From assembly GCF_014905175.1 (NCBI RefSeq), contig NC_057788.1, forward strand, positions 21,608,154 to 21,672,153: a stretch of 64,000 nucleotides of DNA, written 5' to 3'. The position numbers were made by a program, and so were the translations under genes. This document shows positions 22,001 through 36,609 of the stretch, piece after piece. The stretch's first letter is position 1, and each line of letters begins with the position of its first letter. The stretch is from Aphidius gifuensis. Its lineage: Eukaryota; Arthropoda; Insecta; Hymenoptera; Braconidae. The notes below the pieces were generated by a model. That model was not told the origin of the DNA. It made no database searches and saw nothing but the letters and a program-made list of their open reading frames with translations.

Positions 22001-25000
22001 ATCATATCAAAATTCAAAAAAATTAATATACAAGGAAAATAAAAAATTAATAAAACATTTTTTTATTAAAAAAATTTAAAAACCACATAATACTTTTTTT
22101 AATCACCACGTAAAGTACATTTTATGAAAAATAATTGACTTAAATAAAAATAAATAAAAAAAACTAATATTATAATATAATAAATATAAATATGTATATA
22201 AAAAAATAACAATAGACGTATAAAAAAAAAATATATATATAAAAATAAAAACTTTGAAGACTTATCCAGATTATCCGGTCTTTGTCATTAAGTTAATCAT
22301 TGTATGGATTATAAATACGATACCATCAGTGGGAAGGAGTTAAATTTATGAAATTTATATATATATCACTACAATTTATAGAGAATTGGACAATTATTAT
22401 TTGCTAGATATGTATCAGTCTCTAAGGCGCAGGTCTTCCCCTTTACTGAACATCACTACCACCCATCGAAAAAGGAAAAAAAAAAAAAAAAACGCGTTTC
22501 ACATTATGACACAGTAAGCAACCACAGTTAAACCGAAAGCATTTACTCGTGTATACTTTTATTTGTCGTGTAAAAAATAAAGTTTATAAAAGTAACATTG
22601 TCATTGATAAAATATTATTATATTTATTTATTTCAAAAATAAATTACTATTAATTTGTGAAATTTTTTTAAATATTTAAAAATGAATTAAAGTATTTAAA
22701 AATGTCAGTTACTGTTATTATATTTTGAAAATTTATAAAAAAAAAAAAGACAAAATGTTAGTGATGAAAAAAGAAAATAGACATTATTTTAATATTATTT
22801 TTTTTTACTATCAAGAATAAAGGTTTGTGCTTTTAAAGTTTAAAATTGTAAAAGTTTATTTTCAAATTTACTATATATATGTTTTTTTTTTCTATGCATG
22901 TGCACATGCAACTATTTATGAATGAGTGTATTCAAAAAATTGCACCGAATTTTAAAACGTAAAAAAAAGAAATATCTAAAATTTTGATTTGAAAACTTTT
23001 AAATAATTAAATGGCATAAAAGATTTCAATAATTTAAAATGTCAATTATTATATTATTTATAATATAGTATCATGATAAATATTTTTATCAAGAATATAA
23101 AATATACAAACAGAGTTTTTTTTTAGAAGAATAATTTAGTAGCATTCACAAAACTGATTTATGCATTAGAACGTATATATTATGATAAAAAAAAAAATGG
23201 ATATATATTAAGATTAAAAAAATATATAGATATATTAGCGACAATATGAAATTTCAAAAAAGCACATTAATAATTTGAATGATGATACACAATTTATAAA
23301 ATATATATAATCAGTGTGAAAATTAAAATTCTTAATTTTGCAAAAACTTAAATAACTATTTTCGTATTTTTTATGATTTGTTTTTATATTTTTTTTGATA
23401 TCTATTTTTGATTGATCATCATGTGTATTAATGTAAGAGATAAAATAGAAACTAATATAGATTCACGTTAGTAGCAATCACATTTGATTTTGTATCTCAT
23501 TATTTTAAGAAAACAATTACATATTACTTTCTATTCATACATCAAACATATTTGAAATAAACACAAGGTGCATTTAAATTACAAAGCGAATATTTAACAC
23601 AAATAAAACAAAACAAAGCTGTATATTATTAAAATACAATAAGATGAATCATTCAAGTATAAAAATATAATAAAAATCATATTTTTTTTTTGATCACGAG
23701 GTGTATATTTGAGTTGTACTTTCAATGACTTTATTTATTTTAATTAGCATCGTTAAATTGTTAGTAAAACATTTTGAAGTGAAAATACATATGTTGGAAT
23801 AAATAACTAGAGGTGTTAATTTTACCGTGTCAAGTTGTCTTGAGTTTAAGTCTGAGTGTATATCAATGTAATATATAGATATTGCAAAATAGAGTAAAAA
23901 AAAAAAGAGTTGATGTTTTTAATTTCATTAATTACAATACTAATAATTAAAATTTTATTTTTTTATATTTATTATAAATGTAATGTCTGTTGTTTTTATT
24001 TATTTATTTATTTTTATAGAAAACAATAATTTGGCAAGATAGAATTTTTAACTTTCTAAAATCTTCTTAAATATATTTTCTAAATTTCTATTGGTCATAG
24101 CATCATTTAGCATTAATTTATAGATGTTTATTTACATGTCTTGGGATTTAATTTACAGTATATACATATATATACAGTTCATTTTTTTATCGATAAAGTG
24201 ATGCTGTCCATGTAAAGCAACAAGACAATATAAATTTTTTTTAAGCTATTTATATATTGTAAATATAAAATATCAAAATTTATTGTCTTGATATTTTGCA
24301 TGCGATTTTATTATCATTTGTCTTGATATATATTTTTAACATTATTTATCACTGATAACTATGTTTATTCAAAAAATACTTGATTGAATCTTTTTTTTGT
24401 TTACTTTTAAAACTTAAATCCACCTAATTTTCAAGGTTTTAACAACTTTGACATGTTTTTATCGAGTAATAGCCGTTTTTTTTTTCTTTCAAACAAATGA
24501 ATAAGTTTGATTAAGTCATGTTCGGGCTTAAAGCTATATCTTGTAAAAGTCTAAGAATAATTGTCATTATTATTGAATATTTCAGACGTAAAAAAAATAC
24601 CAATCAATCATAAACGGTCTGATACTCTTGGCAAAAAAAAAAAAAAAAAAAAATTCAAGTTAAATTTGTTTTGGTAGCTAAATAGTTTTTCGTTAAATTA
24701 AAAGAAAAATTAATCAACCAAAAAAAATTGTTAAAATATAAATTAATAAAAATTTTAACCCTTATTTTTTTAACTGCAAATTAAAACGACGCCATTATAT
24801 AATTTTAGACTTTCTTAAGAGTCATAACTTCAAGTTTCAACAAGTAAATCGTGCGCCAGATTTACGAAAGCTTTTTTTTTTACAATATTTTTATATTTAC
24901 ATTTTGCCCCAAAAACTTTTATCACTTGGTATTCTATTTTGTGTTTTATTTTGCTTTTTTCTCTCTATATTAATTTGTTACACGTGTAACAATAATAAAG

Positions 25001-26492
25001 CCACGGTAATTATCAATTTTTGATTAATAAATTTTGTTAAAAAACACGACAAAAGCTCTGGATTGACAACAAAACAAGTATTTCACAGATTAGTCTAAAC
25101 AAATCTCGCATATTTAATTATCAATATCAACATATTTTCATCCTTCCAGCAATCACTGATGTGATTTTTCATGTACCAGTTGGTCATTTGGACTGGACAC
25201 TTTAACTTCACACTTTACTCTAATCTATTTATCTTATATAAATAATAAAAAAAATATTATAATAACAATAATAGTATTAAAAGTTTAATTATATTCTGTT
25301 TCATTGTCTAAACAATATTTTTGATTAATCGCGTTTCAACAATATTAGAGGTTATTAAATAGATAGCCATCATATTGTTCAGTTTAACTTAGTGCCCTTA
25401 TTTGGGTTTGAAAGATTACGCTCGTAATGATCCTCAACCCAAACACCGCTGACGCATTACGAATACAGAAAGTATAAGTAAAAGTAAATGAAGATATCAG
25501 TAAAACAATTAATATTTTCTTGGGCGGTAAAAAGGGAATAAAATAAAAAATAAAAAAAAGAAAAATTCATTCCTTTGGGAGTAGGAAGGTAGCCGTTGGA
25601 AAGCTTAATACAATATGGGGTAGATGATAAACGTTGTGAATTAAGAAAGAATAAAAAGGACACATAGCTTGCTTTTTTTTTTTTTTTTATTCTATTGCTT
25701 ATGTATCTATCTTATACGACTAAGTTTTTCACAAACTTTCATGTCAAAAGGTAGTATTTTTATTTATGTTAAACAGTAGTTTTTATGTATGTATATCTGT
25801 ATGTCAATAAATAATTTTTCATAAAGGTTCAAAGAAAACATATATTGAAAATAAAAAAAACTGCTCCAGTGAAAAAAGCCCAAAGAATTGTGGATAAAAA
25901 AAAAAAATATAAATCGATGCAAAATGAAAAAAAGTTTGGGTCTGCATGTGTGCAAATAAATAATTGCAAAAAAAAAAAGTTATAAATTTATAAAATCACA
26001 AAACCTTTATAAGGTTTCTTTCTTTTTTTTTTTCATTGAATTTATAAAATCAAAGTTTGAATTAAATTATTGTATTATTATACAACAGTAATAACTTTTA
26101 GCTAAATATTCAAATACATATTTTTATAAAGTAATAAATTTATATATTCTTAAAAAATAAGAAAATTATTTTTCATTTTTTTTTCTATTAGCATATATAA
26201 ATAATTACTATGTATAAAAAAATATATATAAAACTTATCAAATTTTATCACAGAAAACATCAATGAAATTCTTAAAACAAGTGGAATTATGAATTTGGAA
26301 ATATCAACAAATGAGACAACTGCTGAGAGAAGTAAAGAAATTATCTAAAAAAATATAGATAGTTACAACTTTTATCGATGTAAATAAATTAATAATATTA
26401 GTAATTTTATTACATACGACAATACTAGAAGTCACATTATTATATGAAATTTATTTTTTATTGTTTGAGGTCAACAAAAGTGTTTTTATAAA
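19016..26492. other. Large gene-poor intergenic region
   Basis: About 7.5 kb of AT-rich DNA with many homopolymers and no coding frame I would defend. A nested hairpin lies at 25401-25443. The right end should contain the promoter and 5' UTR of the GPCR gene. No transposon ends or RNA genes were recognised. Confidence 0.5.
25401..25443. other. Nested hairpin
   Basis: Outer arms TTTGGGTT (25401-25408) and AACCCAAA (25436-25443) pair perfectly, and inner arms ATTACG (25415-25420) and CGTAAT (25423-25428) pair around a 2-base loop. There is no neighbouring gene to attach it to. Confidence 0.35.
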
Positions 26493-29400
26493 ATGAATAA
26501 AACATTGTGGTCAACAGAAGATGGCCAAACAAAGCCATCAATGATCACATTAACTTCAGAATACAACAGCAACATTTTTGAATATGATTATGCAGGTACG
26601 TGACAAGTATTTTTTTTTTTTAAATATAATTTTCAATAGGAAAAATAACACACTTGGAAAAAAAAAATAGTGAAAAAATGTGGAGTACATAAAAAAATGA
26701 GAATGTTGAAAATAAAATTCTGAGTGTTGAACATATTGAAATGAAATTTTTACATTTATTTGCTTTTAACACATAAGAAAATACAAAGATATAATTACTT
26801 TTAAAATTACTCGTCTCTCTTTGTTAAAATTAGACTGGAAATCATTGAAAATTATTCAAATCTATCAACTTTTTTTTCTATAATTTTGGAGTAAATTTAG
26901 TGATGTGAAATGTGTTGGGTGGTTGAATAATCAACTTACTTGAAAAAAAATATTAAATTCTTATGTTTTGACATTTGAAGAATGTTATAATATTAATTTA
27001 ATAAATTAATAATTTTTCATTTACCATGTGCCAAACTAAAAATTTATACTTTTAAAAAGCTAAAAAAAAAAAAAAATAATAAAGCTTAGATGCGTATAAA
27101 ATTATTCACCATGAAAAACAAGCGTTATGATGAAATCCAGAATATATTTCTTAGATATTACAGTCATTTTGTGGGTTTCGAACTTTTAGAGAATTTTTAT
27201 CATATTATCCGTATTATTTTCCCTTTTTCTTTTATTATTTTATTCATACATTCTGTGATTTTTTTTTTCTTCCTCAAAAATAATAAGCACTCAAAGAAAT
27301 TCAACTACCATATATAGAATAATATATTCAACCGAAAGAATACTAAATATAATATCCGAAAAAAAAAAAAGGTTTATTTAAAATTTTCATAGAAAAAAAT
27401 AAAATTACGTTTCATTAAATTTTATGATTGATATTTTCATATATGCAATTTATTTTTTATTATGTTGAATTAGATGAACTTTATGATGTTCCAACTGGGA
27501 TCATAATACTACTGAGTATTTGCTATGGAAGTATATCATTTCTTGCAGTTGTTGGTAATTCTCTTGTAATGTGGATTGTAGCTACATCAAAACGAATGCA
27601 AAGCGTCACAAATTGTTTTATTGGTAAAATAAATAAATATTATTTTTATTTTATTCTATTATTATCTGTTTAAACTCTATAATATCTTGTATGTATATTT
27701 TCATTTTACTATTTAAAATTGTTATTATAAAAACGATTATTTTTTTATACGATATTTGATTATAAAAAAATTTAATGCTTGCAGCAAATTTAGCACTTGC
27801 AGATATCGTTATTGGACTTTTTTCCATTCCATTTCAGGTAAAAATTATTTAATTACTTTTATAGATATATAAAAATTGATAAGTCAATTAAATTTTCAAT
27901 TTATAAATTATTGATTTAAATAATCCATTTTTATACTGTACATATGTGTGTATATTTTTTTTTCTTTTTTAGTTTCAAGCAGCATTATTACAAAGATGGA
28001 ATCTACCACATTTTATGTGCCCATTTTGTCCATTTGTTCAAGTCGTTTGTGTAAATGTATCTGTTTTTACACTTACTGCAATCGCATTAGATCGACATCG
28101 GGCTGTTCTTAAACCCCTGAGGTAAGTTTCATAATTTTTTTAATATTATAGAGTAAATTTGATCCTTCGAGTCAGAAGTTTAATACACAAAAAAAATATC
28201 TATATACCCATAGGGAAAAAAATAAATATAAATTATATATTTAATAAATAATAATATATTTAAATTTTGTATTCTAAAGTATAAATATAATCTACATTTA
28301 TTTTTTTTCATTTCTATATATTAAAACATATAAAAACTACTGATAAAAAAATTTTTCATAACTGGAAAAAAAGAATTTTTATGTTTAAATATTTCACAGA
28401 CGTGATTGCATAGAAAAAAAATTTTTATTTTTCATTATAAAATATTTGTTATCGATAAATAATTTATTGAGTGTACATCACGTACGTTGAATAATAAAAA
28501 CTATTTTTTTTAAATTAATATTTATCATGTGTATTTAAAATGAAGTAGAACTTTTTTATAAAGTAAAATATTCTTGAAATATATTTTTTTTTACCAGTTA
28601 TGATAATTTTTTATCTGAATGTATAAACAAATTAAAAAATTAACAAATAAGTAAGTAAGTTTATATTTGCAATTACGAAAGACATAAAAATAATATATTT
28701 AGACCAAACAAAATGAAATTTCATTGAGAAAATTTTTAGACTGTAAATTTGTCACTTATTAATTCTTTTATTCGTTTATTGTTTTCTTTGTGAAAATACA
28801 TAACACATGTGATCGATTTAATTTCGTTAACAGTGCACGACCAAGCAAACTACGTGCTAAAATTGTAATAGGAGGTATTTGGTTTATAAGTGGAACACTT
28901 GCAGCTCCAATGGCAATAGCATCTAGGGTAGTTTTTGTGCCAGAAAATCCTAATGGTGAGTTTGTCTTTATAATAATTAATAAATTCAATAAATCATTCT
29001 TTTTGTATTCCAATTTGTATATTGAAAAAAAAAAAAAACAAACAAACAAACAAAAAACAAAAGAAAACTATACAAGAGAATTGATTTATTGTTTATCAAA
29101 TTATTTTTTCATTTATTCACAGTGCATATTTCTATACAGATGTCTTTTTTTCTTTTTTTTAATATTTGACAAATAATAAAAACTGAATTTTATGATGAGT
29201 CAATATGTTAGTATGATTTACAGTGTAGTTTTTGTACAAAAAAATATCTTAAAAATAACGTTACACTTTATCTATCGGGCGTGACAAAATAGTGAATATA
29301 TACCGAAGGCCCGAAGCAGAAAAAAAAATATTTCCACATATTGATCTAACTCTATTATGTCCACTAAATTTATCCATTTAACCATTTGTCATACATTATT

Positions 29401-31558
29401 ATTTTATTTATTTATATATCCCATAAATAAATTATAAAAATAAAATTCAATTTTTGTCAATTCAACAACATGAAAAATAATCATATTATTACTATATTTT
29501 ATAATAATTAATAATTAAATCAAAAATAGTAATAATAATATTAATAATAATGATAATAAGATAGAAATGAAGAATGTCTTTATTAAATTTAAATTATCCC
29601 AAGGAAAATTTAGACTTTTCATGTACTTTTTCAAGTCGAAAAAAAAATACACAATTTATCCTAATTTGCTTGACATTTTGACTTGTATATTTTTATATTT
29701 TTTGTATACGTTTTTTATTCGAGTACATATATACAAAATGAATGAAAAAAAAAAAAGCATTTTTTTAATAAAAATGTATCTCAGTCCTCAGAGAATTAGG
29801 AAATGCAATTTATTTTTTTTTACACCCGAATACATCTCCAAATTATGCAATTAAAAAAAAAAAAAAAAATGTTGATGTACATAATTATTAATTTGCTACG
29901 ATAGAAAATGTTGGTACACAGAAAAATTTTTAATATATTTTAAATCCTTCATATTTTTTTTTTGTTTATAAAATTTTTTAATATTATCATTTTTAGCATC
30001 AAAAAAGTCATAGCTATATATATATTTTTTTTTTTTAAATCGTGTGAGTTATTTATATAATAGAATTTTTTTTATGTAATTTATTTAGATATTTTAACAG
30101 ATCCAGTTCATTATAAGCCATTCTGTCAGAATGTTAATGTTTCCGAAGGGACAATGTTAACCTATCGTGCTCTCTTAGGATTTCTTCAGTATCTTACACC
30201 TCTTACAATAATTTCTTGTGTTTATGCACGAATGGGTTTTAAATTATGGGGGAGTAAAGCACCAGGAAACGCCCAAGATTCTCGTGATGCAAACCTCATG
30301 AAGAATAAAAAGAAGGTAAATATATATATTTTTTTTATTATCATCTATCAGAACCACTACTATTACTAGTTACACTGAAATTTATATTCAATATAATTCA
30401 TGTTCATAATTAATTTTTTCTATCTTCTAGTTATTTTTTTTATCTTTTCTATTTTTTAATAAGTCATTTGTAAACATTGTTGCACCTTTGTTTCATTCAA
30501 ATATATTATTTTCAGGTCATAAAAATGCTTGTTATAGTCGTACTACTTTTTGCTGGTTGTTGGTTACCACTTCAAATGTATAATGTTCTTCAGTATACCT
30601 TCCCATCAATTAATGAGTAAGATAAAAATGCACTGAACAATTAAATAAATCTTTTAATTATGTTTCTTGAATATATTTTTTTCAAAATTTATTTTGCAGA
30701 TATCGATATATTAATATTATATGGTTTTGTTGTGATTGGCTTGCAATGTCAAATAGTTGTTACAATCCATTTATTTATGGAATTTATAATGTAAGTTGAA
30801 ATTAAAATTTCATTATTTTATCGATTTGTGATAATTATTTATTTTTAAAATAAAAAATACTAATTAAATTTTTAATTTAAGGAAAAATTTAAAAAGGAAT
30901 TCCAACAGAGATGTCCACTTAGGTCAAGAAAATGGTCAGCAAGTGTACCAAATGATAGTATTGATCTTGATAAAACGTTGACAACACGAACCTCGTTTAG
31001 GTACATTCTCAGGTGCTACTTTTATTTGTTTTTTTTACAAATATTATTATTATTATTATCTGTGTTGAATTCGTACAAAGATATATTGATATGTAATCTG
31101 AAATTGATTATTCAATAAATTCTTTTCAAAGAATTTATTATACATATGAAAACGAAAAGTATAAATTTATAAAGGTTTAATGTTTAAGATAAAATTTCAA
31201 TGTAGGTGTTATCTATAACACAGTTTGACCTTTGTGGTATAACTCTTTTCCTTTTACATTTTATTATTAAAATTAATTGCCACAAGTTTTGTTTTAAAGA
31301 AATATATTATTTGTATTTTAAAATATTGAATATTTAAATTTGATTTCATTAGATTTTTATGTAGTTTGTATTTTTAGTAGATGTGTATGAAAATTGATTG
31401 AATTATTTTATTAATTTATTTATTTTAATTTGAATTTTTCATACAGGAATGATTGGCGTAGACAAAAATCAAGTACTTATTTACCAAGTGGATCGTATTA
31501 TCAAGGAATTCCAATGCGTGATTCAATAAAAGTGTCATGTAATGGTGATGATACATAA
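26493..31558 (+). CDS. RYa-R: RYamide-type neuropeptide receptor, class A GPCR (10 exons)
   Basis: Exons 26493-26595, 27474-27623, 27785-27837, 27973-28121, 28834-28955, 30089-30315, 30516-30616, 30700-30790, 30882-31000 and 31447-31558 join in frame to 408 aa. Seven hydrophobic segments are present, with TM1 GNSLVMW, TM2 NLALADI, a DRH motif (142-144) after TM3 in place of DRY, a WLPLQ motif in TM6 and NPFIY (324-328) in TM7. The ECL1 and ECL2 cysteines (HFMC and PFCQN) can form the usual disulfide. The stretch from IPFQFQAALLQRWNLP to the FCPF run, and the APGNAQDSRD loop, match insect RYamide receptors (the CG5811 family) as I know them; NPY-family and tachykinin-like receptors are the alternatives. 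It should couple peptide binding at the cell surface to G proteins. Exon 9 has a second in-frame donor 12 bases downstream (after 31012). AATAAA at 31637 is a candidate poly(A) signal. Confidence 0.8.
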
Positions 31559-32593
31559 ATTATAATGTAAAAATACTATTAAGTATTGCATCAGTAGTCA
31601 TCACACAAAGCTTAGCACAAATCAACACTTGGGAACAATAAAATCAATACGAATAACCTCAACGTTTTTCCAGGCATAAATATCAAAAATAAATTTGATG
31701 ATGAAGAATTGTGTTTGTGATTGAATACAAAAAAAAAAAAAATTATTTCCTAAATATACAGATATATAAAACTATATATAATTGTTATTTAAGTATGACT
31801 TGAAATCTTTTTTTTTAAGTTTATAATTGCATATCTGTGTTTTACGTTTAAAATAACATTTGGAAAAGTACAAAATACATTTCGACAAGAGGTCCCTATA
31901 TGTTGATCAATATGGATCTCTTAAAATGAAATAATATTATTTTTAAAATTCGATATTCATTTTTTTTTTTTTTTGTGTACAAGTTATTTATTTAGTATCA
32001 ATTATTAAAAAGGTTTAATTTTAATTTCAGCTTTATTAACTACATGTGCAATATATTCATCACCCTTTAAAATGTTGCTAAAAAATCATATTGATCATCA
32101 AAATTAAATGGCAATATTTCTTAATTTGTTTTATTTTTTTTTGTGCACATATCGTGATTACGAATTATATATAATTATTTTATACTTTACATATAATCAA
32201 AATTGTCTCGATATTTGTAAAACAATTATGTAGTATTAAAAAAAAAAAATTATTATTCTTTTTCTAAGATAATTTATATATATTTTTTCGAATTGAAAAA
32301 ATATGAAAAATTTAAAAAAAAAACAATAAAACTAAAAATTAAAAAAAAAGCTTTTTTAATCAATGTGTTGGTGTGAAATATTTTTGTTTTTGTAAACACA
32401 TATTTATGTATGTAAAATTATAATTAAATATTTCCTTGAAAACTGGTATTTATTGCATAAAAAAAATATATATATATATTATTGTTTATCAGGAATTGCT
32501 ATTATCAGCAAGGTCATTATAATGCTATGAGGTAAAATATGTGAAAGTGATAGTTTAACTTGTGTTTGCAAACGTCACGCAACTTGTATTCAA
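31559..32593. other. GPCR 3' region and esterase upstream region
   Basis: AT-rich spacer with the GPCR poly(A) signal at 31637-31642 and the presumed promoter of the esterase at its right end. No further gene was seen. Confidence 0.5.
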
Positions 32594-34731
32594 ATGACAA
32601 ATAAGTCAAATTTTTCTACCATCAAAACGGTGTTAATTGTAACATCAATTTTTCCAATAATAATAATTACAATAAGATTGTTAAAGAGTAATCCTGTTGT
32701 ACAACCAGAAGTGACAATTCCTTTAGGTAAAATTTTAGGAAAATATACAACAACAAGACATGGAAGAGTCATCAATGAATTTATTGGAATTCCATATGCA
32801 AAGCCACCAATTAATGAATTACGATTTCAAAATTCTGTACCAATTGAACCATGGGATGGAATTTTTTTTGCTGACAATGATTGTCCAATTTGTTCACAAA
32901 TATTAGAAAATGGAACGTATGTTGGTGTTGAAGATTGTCTAGTTATTAACGTCTACACCCCAAAGGTTAAAAAAACAATGAAGAGTACTATCACAATCAT
33001 CATAATAATTTAGTAGTGAATTAAACTAATTTTTAATTTATTTAGATTGACACTAAAAAATTGTTGCCTGTTATGGTTTACATTCATGGTGGTGCATTTG
33101 TCAGAGGTGATTCAACACCTACATCTGTTGGTCCAGATTATCTTCTTGATCATGATGTTGTATTGGTCAGTATGAATTATAGACTTGGTGTACTTGGTTT
33201 TCTCAGTACAGGTGATCATTTTGCATCGGGTAATTTTGGATTAAAAGATCAGGCACTTGCATTAAAATGGGTACAACAGTATATTAAATATTTTGGAGGC
33301 AATCCTGACAGTGTTACGTTATTTGGAGAAAGTGCTGGTGGTGTTAGTGTTAATTTTCATGTACTTTCAACAGCAACAAAAGGTAGATGTTCTAGCTAAC
33401 ATTTAAATAGTTATATTGAAAAAAAATGTTATTGATTATTTATAGGTTTATTTCATCGTTATATTGCTCAAAGTGGAAGTGCATTATGTCCTTGGGCATT
33501 TGCAGAATCAACAACGTATAAAAAATACGCAACATTACTTGGAGAAAAATTTAATTGTCCAACAAATTCATCAAAACATCTTATAATGTGTTTGCAAAAT
33601 ATCAATGTATTTGATATTATTCATTCAAATATATTTACTGGTCTACAAGGACTCACTGGAATAACCTGGGTACCAACAGATGAGCCTGACAATGAGGATG
33701 CTTTTTTAACTGATGTTCCTCTTAAAATGCTTCTTGATGGTAAAATACAAGATCTACCAAGTATAAGTGGTGGTGTTAAAGATGAAGGACTTCTTGTTAC
33801 AACTCGTATGTATTTTATTCAATTGCCATTAATTGTGAATCATAAAATTTTAACCTTTCAAAATTAATTTCAGTACTTTATGCAAACGAGACAATGTATA
33901 ACTCTTTGTTAGGAAATTTTGATGAATTTTTAAAATTAATAACCGACACTTATATACCAAAAGGACATTCTGCTAGTATTGCAAAAAGTATCAAGGATTT
34001 TTATTTTGAAGATTTTAATGTTCACGATATAGCTAAAGCAAGTAAATTTTAATAAAATCATAAAATAAAAGAATATAAAAAATTCATTAATCTTTTATTG
34101 AAAATAAAAGAATGTTAATTTTTTTTTTTTTTGTTTAGACAATGAAACAGCTTACAAACTTTGTGAGTGACGTAGCATTTATATTTCCTCAAGAATTACA
34201 ACTAGAGCTTGCCATTGAAAGATCAACTAACCCTCATTATTATTATTCTTTTGAATATCGCGGTACATGGAGTAGAACATCTATATTTTTAAAAAATAAT
34301 AAAGATATTGGAGTTTCCCATACGGATGACTTGATTTATTTATTCAAGCATACACCTGATATGTATGAACTTCCAAATACAATTCAACTAAACAAAAATG
34401 ATGACATGATGATTGATATTTTCACTGAGCTATGGGCTTCATTTGCAATTACTGGGTTATAATAAATTACACTCTTTTTTCATTTTTTTTTCCATATAAA
34501 TCTTTATGATAATTGCATTAAAAAGTTTAATATATTTTTTTTTGTTTTAGAATACCTACAACGAGTTATGCAAATAATTCAAATATATGGGAACCCTACA
34601 ACAAAACTAAAAATCAACATCTAAGTATCAAAGACACAACTAATATAACTTTGCAAGAAAAAATACGAGAACCACAAATGCGTTTTTGGGGAAGTGTTCT
34701 ATTGAAACTACTTTTTTGGTCAATAAAATAG
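32594..34731 (+). CDS. Type-B carboxylesterase, N-terminally membrane-anchored (6 exons)
   Basis: Exons 32594-32965, 33046-33382, 33446-33805, 33874-34037, 34139-34455 and 34551-34731 give 576 aa, a normal length for the family. An N-terminal hydrophobic segment (about 11-29) after a short polar start acts as signal or signal-anchor. The alpha/beta-hydrolase signatures are complete: oxyanion HGGAF (138-142), nucleophile Ser220 in GESAG, acidic Glu350 in KDEG and His472 in VSHTDD, so the enzyme should hydrolyse carboxyl esters. The GESAG elbow argues against a typical juvenile hormone esterase (GQSAG). A tryptophan-containing C-terminal tail ends in a hydrophobic stretch (WGSVLLKLLFW), possibly a second membrane contact. 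Intron 4 keeps the frame only with a GC donor (GCAAGT at 34038); the GT donor four bases later leads to a stop. Physiological substrate unknown. Confidence 0.85.
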
Positions 34732-36609
34732 ATAATAAAATAAAAAATTGACAAGTAAAAATAAAATTTGTTATATTTCAATTATATATTAAAAAAAAAA
34801 AAATAATCAGTGAATTTGGAATTATTATTATTTTATTCTTTAATATAAAAAGCAAATTGCTAACTGATGTCATAAATTTTTCTATGGAAAAGGCAACAAT
34901 ATTAAAATGTTTTAATATAAATTTTTTTTTTTTTACTTTATTTGGGGTACCTGAAGGTTCAAACTTTAACCCTCGTTTGCTTTGAGTTATTAGTTCTGTA
35001 ACTTGTCCCTCTCTCATTTGTTGGCTGATGATATTAAACTATTCTTGAAAATGAATATACTATTGAAGTTACTAGGATGCTTAATAATCTCTTGACTGTT
35101 TCAGTAATTGGCATGGAATCTACTTAATCTCAGTAAATAGTATGTTCATTTTATAAAAATAAATCTATGTTTATTGTTAATTTGTACTGATTAGTTATAT
35201 ATAGAGTAAATAATCACAAGAATCTTAGTGTAATTAATAATTATCTTTAATTTAATTTACACATTAATTTGGTAATTTCACTTGCAAGCCTATAAGCTTT
35301 ATTATTGTCCAACAATTTTATTTTTTATAATATAAAAAAACATTATAATTTAATATTTTATTGTTAAACATTGGGGTGATTTTATTTGGCAGTACGTACA
35401 ACAATAAATGTAGAATAAAATTCAAAAGAGGCTGGTAGAATTTTTATATTGGAAAATGTATTATATTCAGGACAAACCAGTGGATATTGATTTGCTTATG
35501 TAGTAGTCGAAGGATTTGCTACTCTGCTGCCTTCTATCTAAATATTTTCAATCATTTTATTGACGTTCCATTACCGTTGAGCAAAATATTATTCAGTTAC
35601 ACTTGTTAAAGCTAGACCGTATGTTGTATCCACTTATTCTCTAGATTAAATTTTAATGCTTCTATTACTACCATGATGTCAAGCATATATTACTGTTTAA
35701 TTTGATAATACTCCATATGATTATTTAATAACATATACATAATAATTGAAGCATTATCTTTGATGTAGCTCATATGTAGTTTATTGTATTTTTATTGATA
35801 ATTTTCACACGAAAATATGAAAAGGCAATTACATGGAGTTAGGCAATATGACAAGTCGATATGACAAGTCAAAAGGAACGTGAGTTAGTGCATTTGAATG
35901 TACATTTGTTTGTGTTTATTTAAATTCAATAAAGCTTGTTATATATAAATTTGCATAAAATAAATACTCTACATTCCGTTTAAGCGCAATATAATAAACA
36001 ACCTTTTGTTATTTATGCAGATAAATTATTGTAATTTCAATTTGTATCTTAAAAATTATTTAAATTCAGTTGATCAATTTAGTAGACCACATTTGAATTG
36101 AATAATCAAACACAAGTGTTAATTAATACATTTCATAATTAATAATAATAACAACTTGTTGTCAATAAATTCACACAATCGTAATTGTTTGAATTTTGTA
36201 TTAGTAATAATAATCAAAAAAAATATTTTATTGATAACCAAGTGTGTCATTGGTCACGTAAAATAAACATGCACAATAAAAAGTCATTCTCTAATGTAAA
36301 TAAAATATAAATTGTATAATGATTAACTCGAGATTCAAGTTAAGGGCTGCGTAATACAAACAATTTATAAATTAATTAGTTTTGACAATTATTCACGTTT
36401 GCGTAAACAAGGGAATAGCCGAGTTGAGTATACCGGTTAAAATGAATCTTCTGTGTAATTAAAAAAAATAAATATAATAATAGAAAAATAAGAATAATAT
36501 TGGTAATTAATTTTAAAACAAATAATTAATACTTTTTAAAATTAAAAATTTATTTATTATATATATTATTGTCATTAAAATTTACAAGATAATTTTAATA
36601 GTAAATAAA
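34732..36609. other. Intergenic spacer between esterase and aveugle
   Basis: AT-rich sequence with an early AATAAA (34734) suited to the esterase transcript and TTTATT signals near 36550 suited to aveugle on the minus strand. A 12-base tandem duplication (ATATGACAAGTC, twice) is present near 35845-35872. No gene was seen. Confidence 0.5.

Noticed and set aside
28768..29176. Longer open frames around GPCR exon 5
   Set aside because: They are the exon read through into introns or on the opposite strand; the receptor uses only 28834-28955.
34038..34141. Frameshift making the carboxylesterase a pseudogene
   Set aside because: A GC-AG intron with a perfect GCAAGT donor restores the frame and the catalytic triad is complete.
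35400..35720. Possible Ty1/copia-like residues (a TSGY-like stretch)
   Set aside because: Only a few residues resemble the family, stops are frequent in all frames and no LTRs were seen.
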